Origin: Deltaproteobacteria bacterium
Lineage (GTDB): Bacteria; Desulfobacterota; JADFXK01
Assembly (NCBI GenBank): GCA_015233285.1
Contig: JADFYA010000113.1
Location: 1-6,310 of the forward strand
DNA: 6,310 nucleotides
Direction of reading: 5' to 3'
Part shown: piece by piece, positions 5,844-6,310 of the stretch
Layout of the letters: the number at the start of each line of letters is the position of its first letter
Numbering within the stretch: position 1 is the stretch's first letter
Translations under genes and position numbers: made by a program
Notes under the pieces: model-generated
Database searches by the model: none
Told to the model about the DNA's origin: nothing
The model's input: only the letters and a program-made list of their open reading frames with translations

Positions 5844-5852
5844 ATCATAACA
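5844..5852 (-). promoter_or_regulatory. Candidate extended -10 promoter of the TA operon
   Basis: On the - strand TGT-TATGAT gives a -10 hexamer matching TATAAT at five of six bases, preceded by the TGn extension. It lies about 40 nt before the first gene of the operon. No convincing -35 is found at 16-18 nt; TTGACA at 5889-5884 is 34 nt away, too far to pair with it. Confidence 0.45.
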
Positions 5853-6026
5853 CAACCGGCGGAAAAATGAAACAAAATATTCCTGTCAAGGGCTAGCTTG
5901 TTTGACCACCTTCAGGACCGGATAACTTGGCCGTTTTTGATTTTTGCTCGGCTGAGAGTGTCGACCGGCTCTTTATGACTAAGAGGCCCTTTATCTATGC
6001 GGTAATAAGAAGTCCAAGGTCAATTC

Positions 6027-6310
6027 TCATCGACGTGATTCTGCAGCGTTTGGTGAACCAGCTATTAGACGCTCAATCTCCACCAAAGCTTGCAATACTT
6101 GCTGTGAAACGTCTTGTACGAATTGAACCTGAGCATCTGTTACTGGCTCACCGTGAATAGCCGGAGAGCAAACGGAGTATATCGCTTTGATGGCGTTAGC
6201 TATTTTCGGATGTAGCAATTCCTGCTCAACTAATAGCTTTGTTAGCCGACTTATACCCAAGGGCGTCCTGTTTAAGGGCTCTGAAAACTTGGCAATACCT
6301 CGCAGCTTTG
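6027..6310 (-). CDS. C-terminal part of a HEPN/DUF4145-like protein, 5'-partial
   Basis: The frame is open from the right window edge to a TGA at 6029-6027, giving at least 94 residues. An internal TTG at 6260 is an unlikely start because the frame continues upstream without a stop (KLRGIAKFSEPLNRTP before it). The visible part is a helical bundle: LTKLLVEQELLHPKIANAIK, then AIYSVCSPAIHGEPVTDAQV, then a long helix through VSQQVLQALVEIERLI and a short polar tail. The order 'helix, x-HG-x-x-V-T, long helix' matches the C-terminus of HEPN or DUF4145 proteins, but the Arg of the HEPN RNase motif (R-x4-6-H) is absent. Its role is unknown; it sits 224 nt upstream of the TA operon on the same strand with no clear terminator between. 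Confidence 0.55.
   Translation of the reverse strand, partial: KLRGIAKFSEPLNRTPLGISRLTKLLVEQELLHPKIANAIKAIYSVCSPAIHGEPVTDAQVQFVQDVSQQVLQALVEIERLIAGSPNAAESRR

Noticed and set aside
5267..5850. + strand frames antisense to the two small TA genes
   Set aside because: Mirror images of AT-rich antitoxin genes with no independent coding signal.
5884..5889. Perfect TTGACA hexamer (-35 consensus) on the - strand
   Set aside because: No acceptable -10 at 15-19 nt downstream; the good TATGAT is 34 nt away, so it is not part of that promoter.
5967..5988. Hairpin GGCTCTT...AAGAGGCC between the HEPN-like gene and the TA operon
   Set aside because: A 7-bp stem with a bulge, but no T tract on the - strand where a terminator would be needed.
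5927..6160. + strand 77-codon frame opposite the HEPN-like gene
   Set aside because: Starts at TTG without a ribosome site and lies mostly antisense to a frame that runs to the window edge with protein-like helices.
1..6310. CRISPR arrays, tRNA or rRNA genes, transposase genes
   Set aside because: No regularly spaced repeats, no cloverleaf or rRNA-like stretches, and no transposase motifs were found on either strand by eye.

Overview
The window looks like chromosomal DNA of a Gram-negative anaerobe, most plausibly a member of the Desulfobacterota (the former Deltaproteobacteria). The basis is the pairing of a GH57/DUF3536 protein with a bacterial glycogen synthase, an ECHDC3-type crotonase, and a moderate-GC genome carrying an AT-rich toxin-antitoxin island. 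This assignment is inference from gene content, not from a marker gene.

Left half (1-3568, + strand): a two-gene glycogen/alpha-glucan unit. The first gene is a 5'-truncated GH57-family protein with a DUF3536 C-terminal region. It is followed, with stop and start codons touching, by glgA (ADP-glucose-dependent glycogen synthase, GT5). Coupled translation suggests the GH57 protein acts on the polymer or oligosaccharides that GlgA makes. After a 72-nt gap, a separate + strand gene (3641-4417) with a textbook Shine-Dalgarno encodes a crotonase-fold protein of the ECHDC3 type, which lacks both catalytic glutamates of true enoyl-CoA hydratases.

Middle (4418-4765): a 348-base gap between convergent genes with no credible coding sequence but many inverted repeats. 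The largest is a two-stem hairpin at 4607-4670 with short T tracts on both sides, a candidate bidirectional terminator. The rest could be a dispersed palindromic repeat or a structured RNA.

Right half (6310 down to 4766, - strand): an AT-richer defence/stability region. Read 5'->3' on the - strand it holds the C-terminal end of a HEPN/DUF4145-like protein (cut by the window edge), a 224-base gap with a candidate extended -10 promoter, an 85-87 aa antitoxin-like protein, an 88 aa antitoxin, and a 160 aa PIN-domain toxin whose ATG overlaps the antitoxin stop (ATGA). The two small proteins share a weak N-terminal pattern, so this may be a toxin with two antitoxin-like genes, or one TA pair beside an orphan antitoxin. 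No tRNA, rRNA, CRISPR array or transposase gene is visible.
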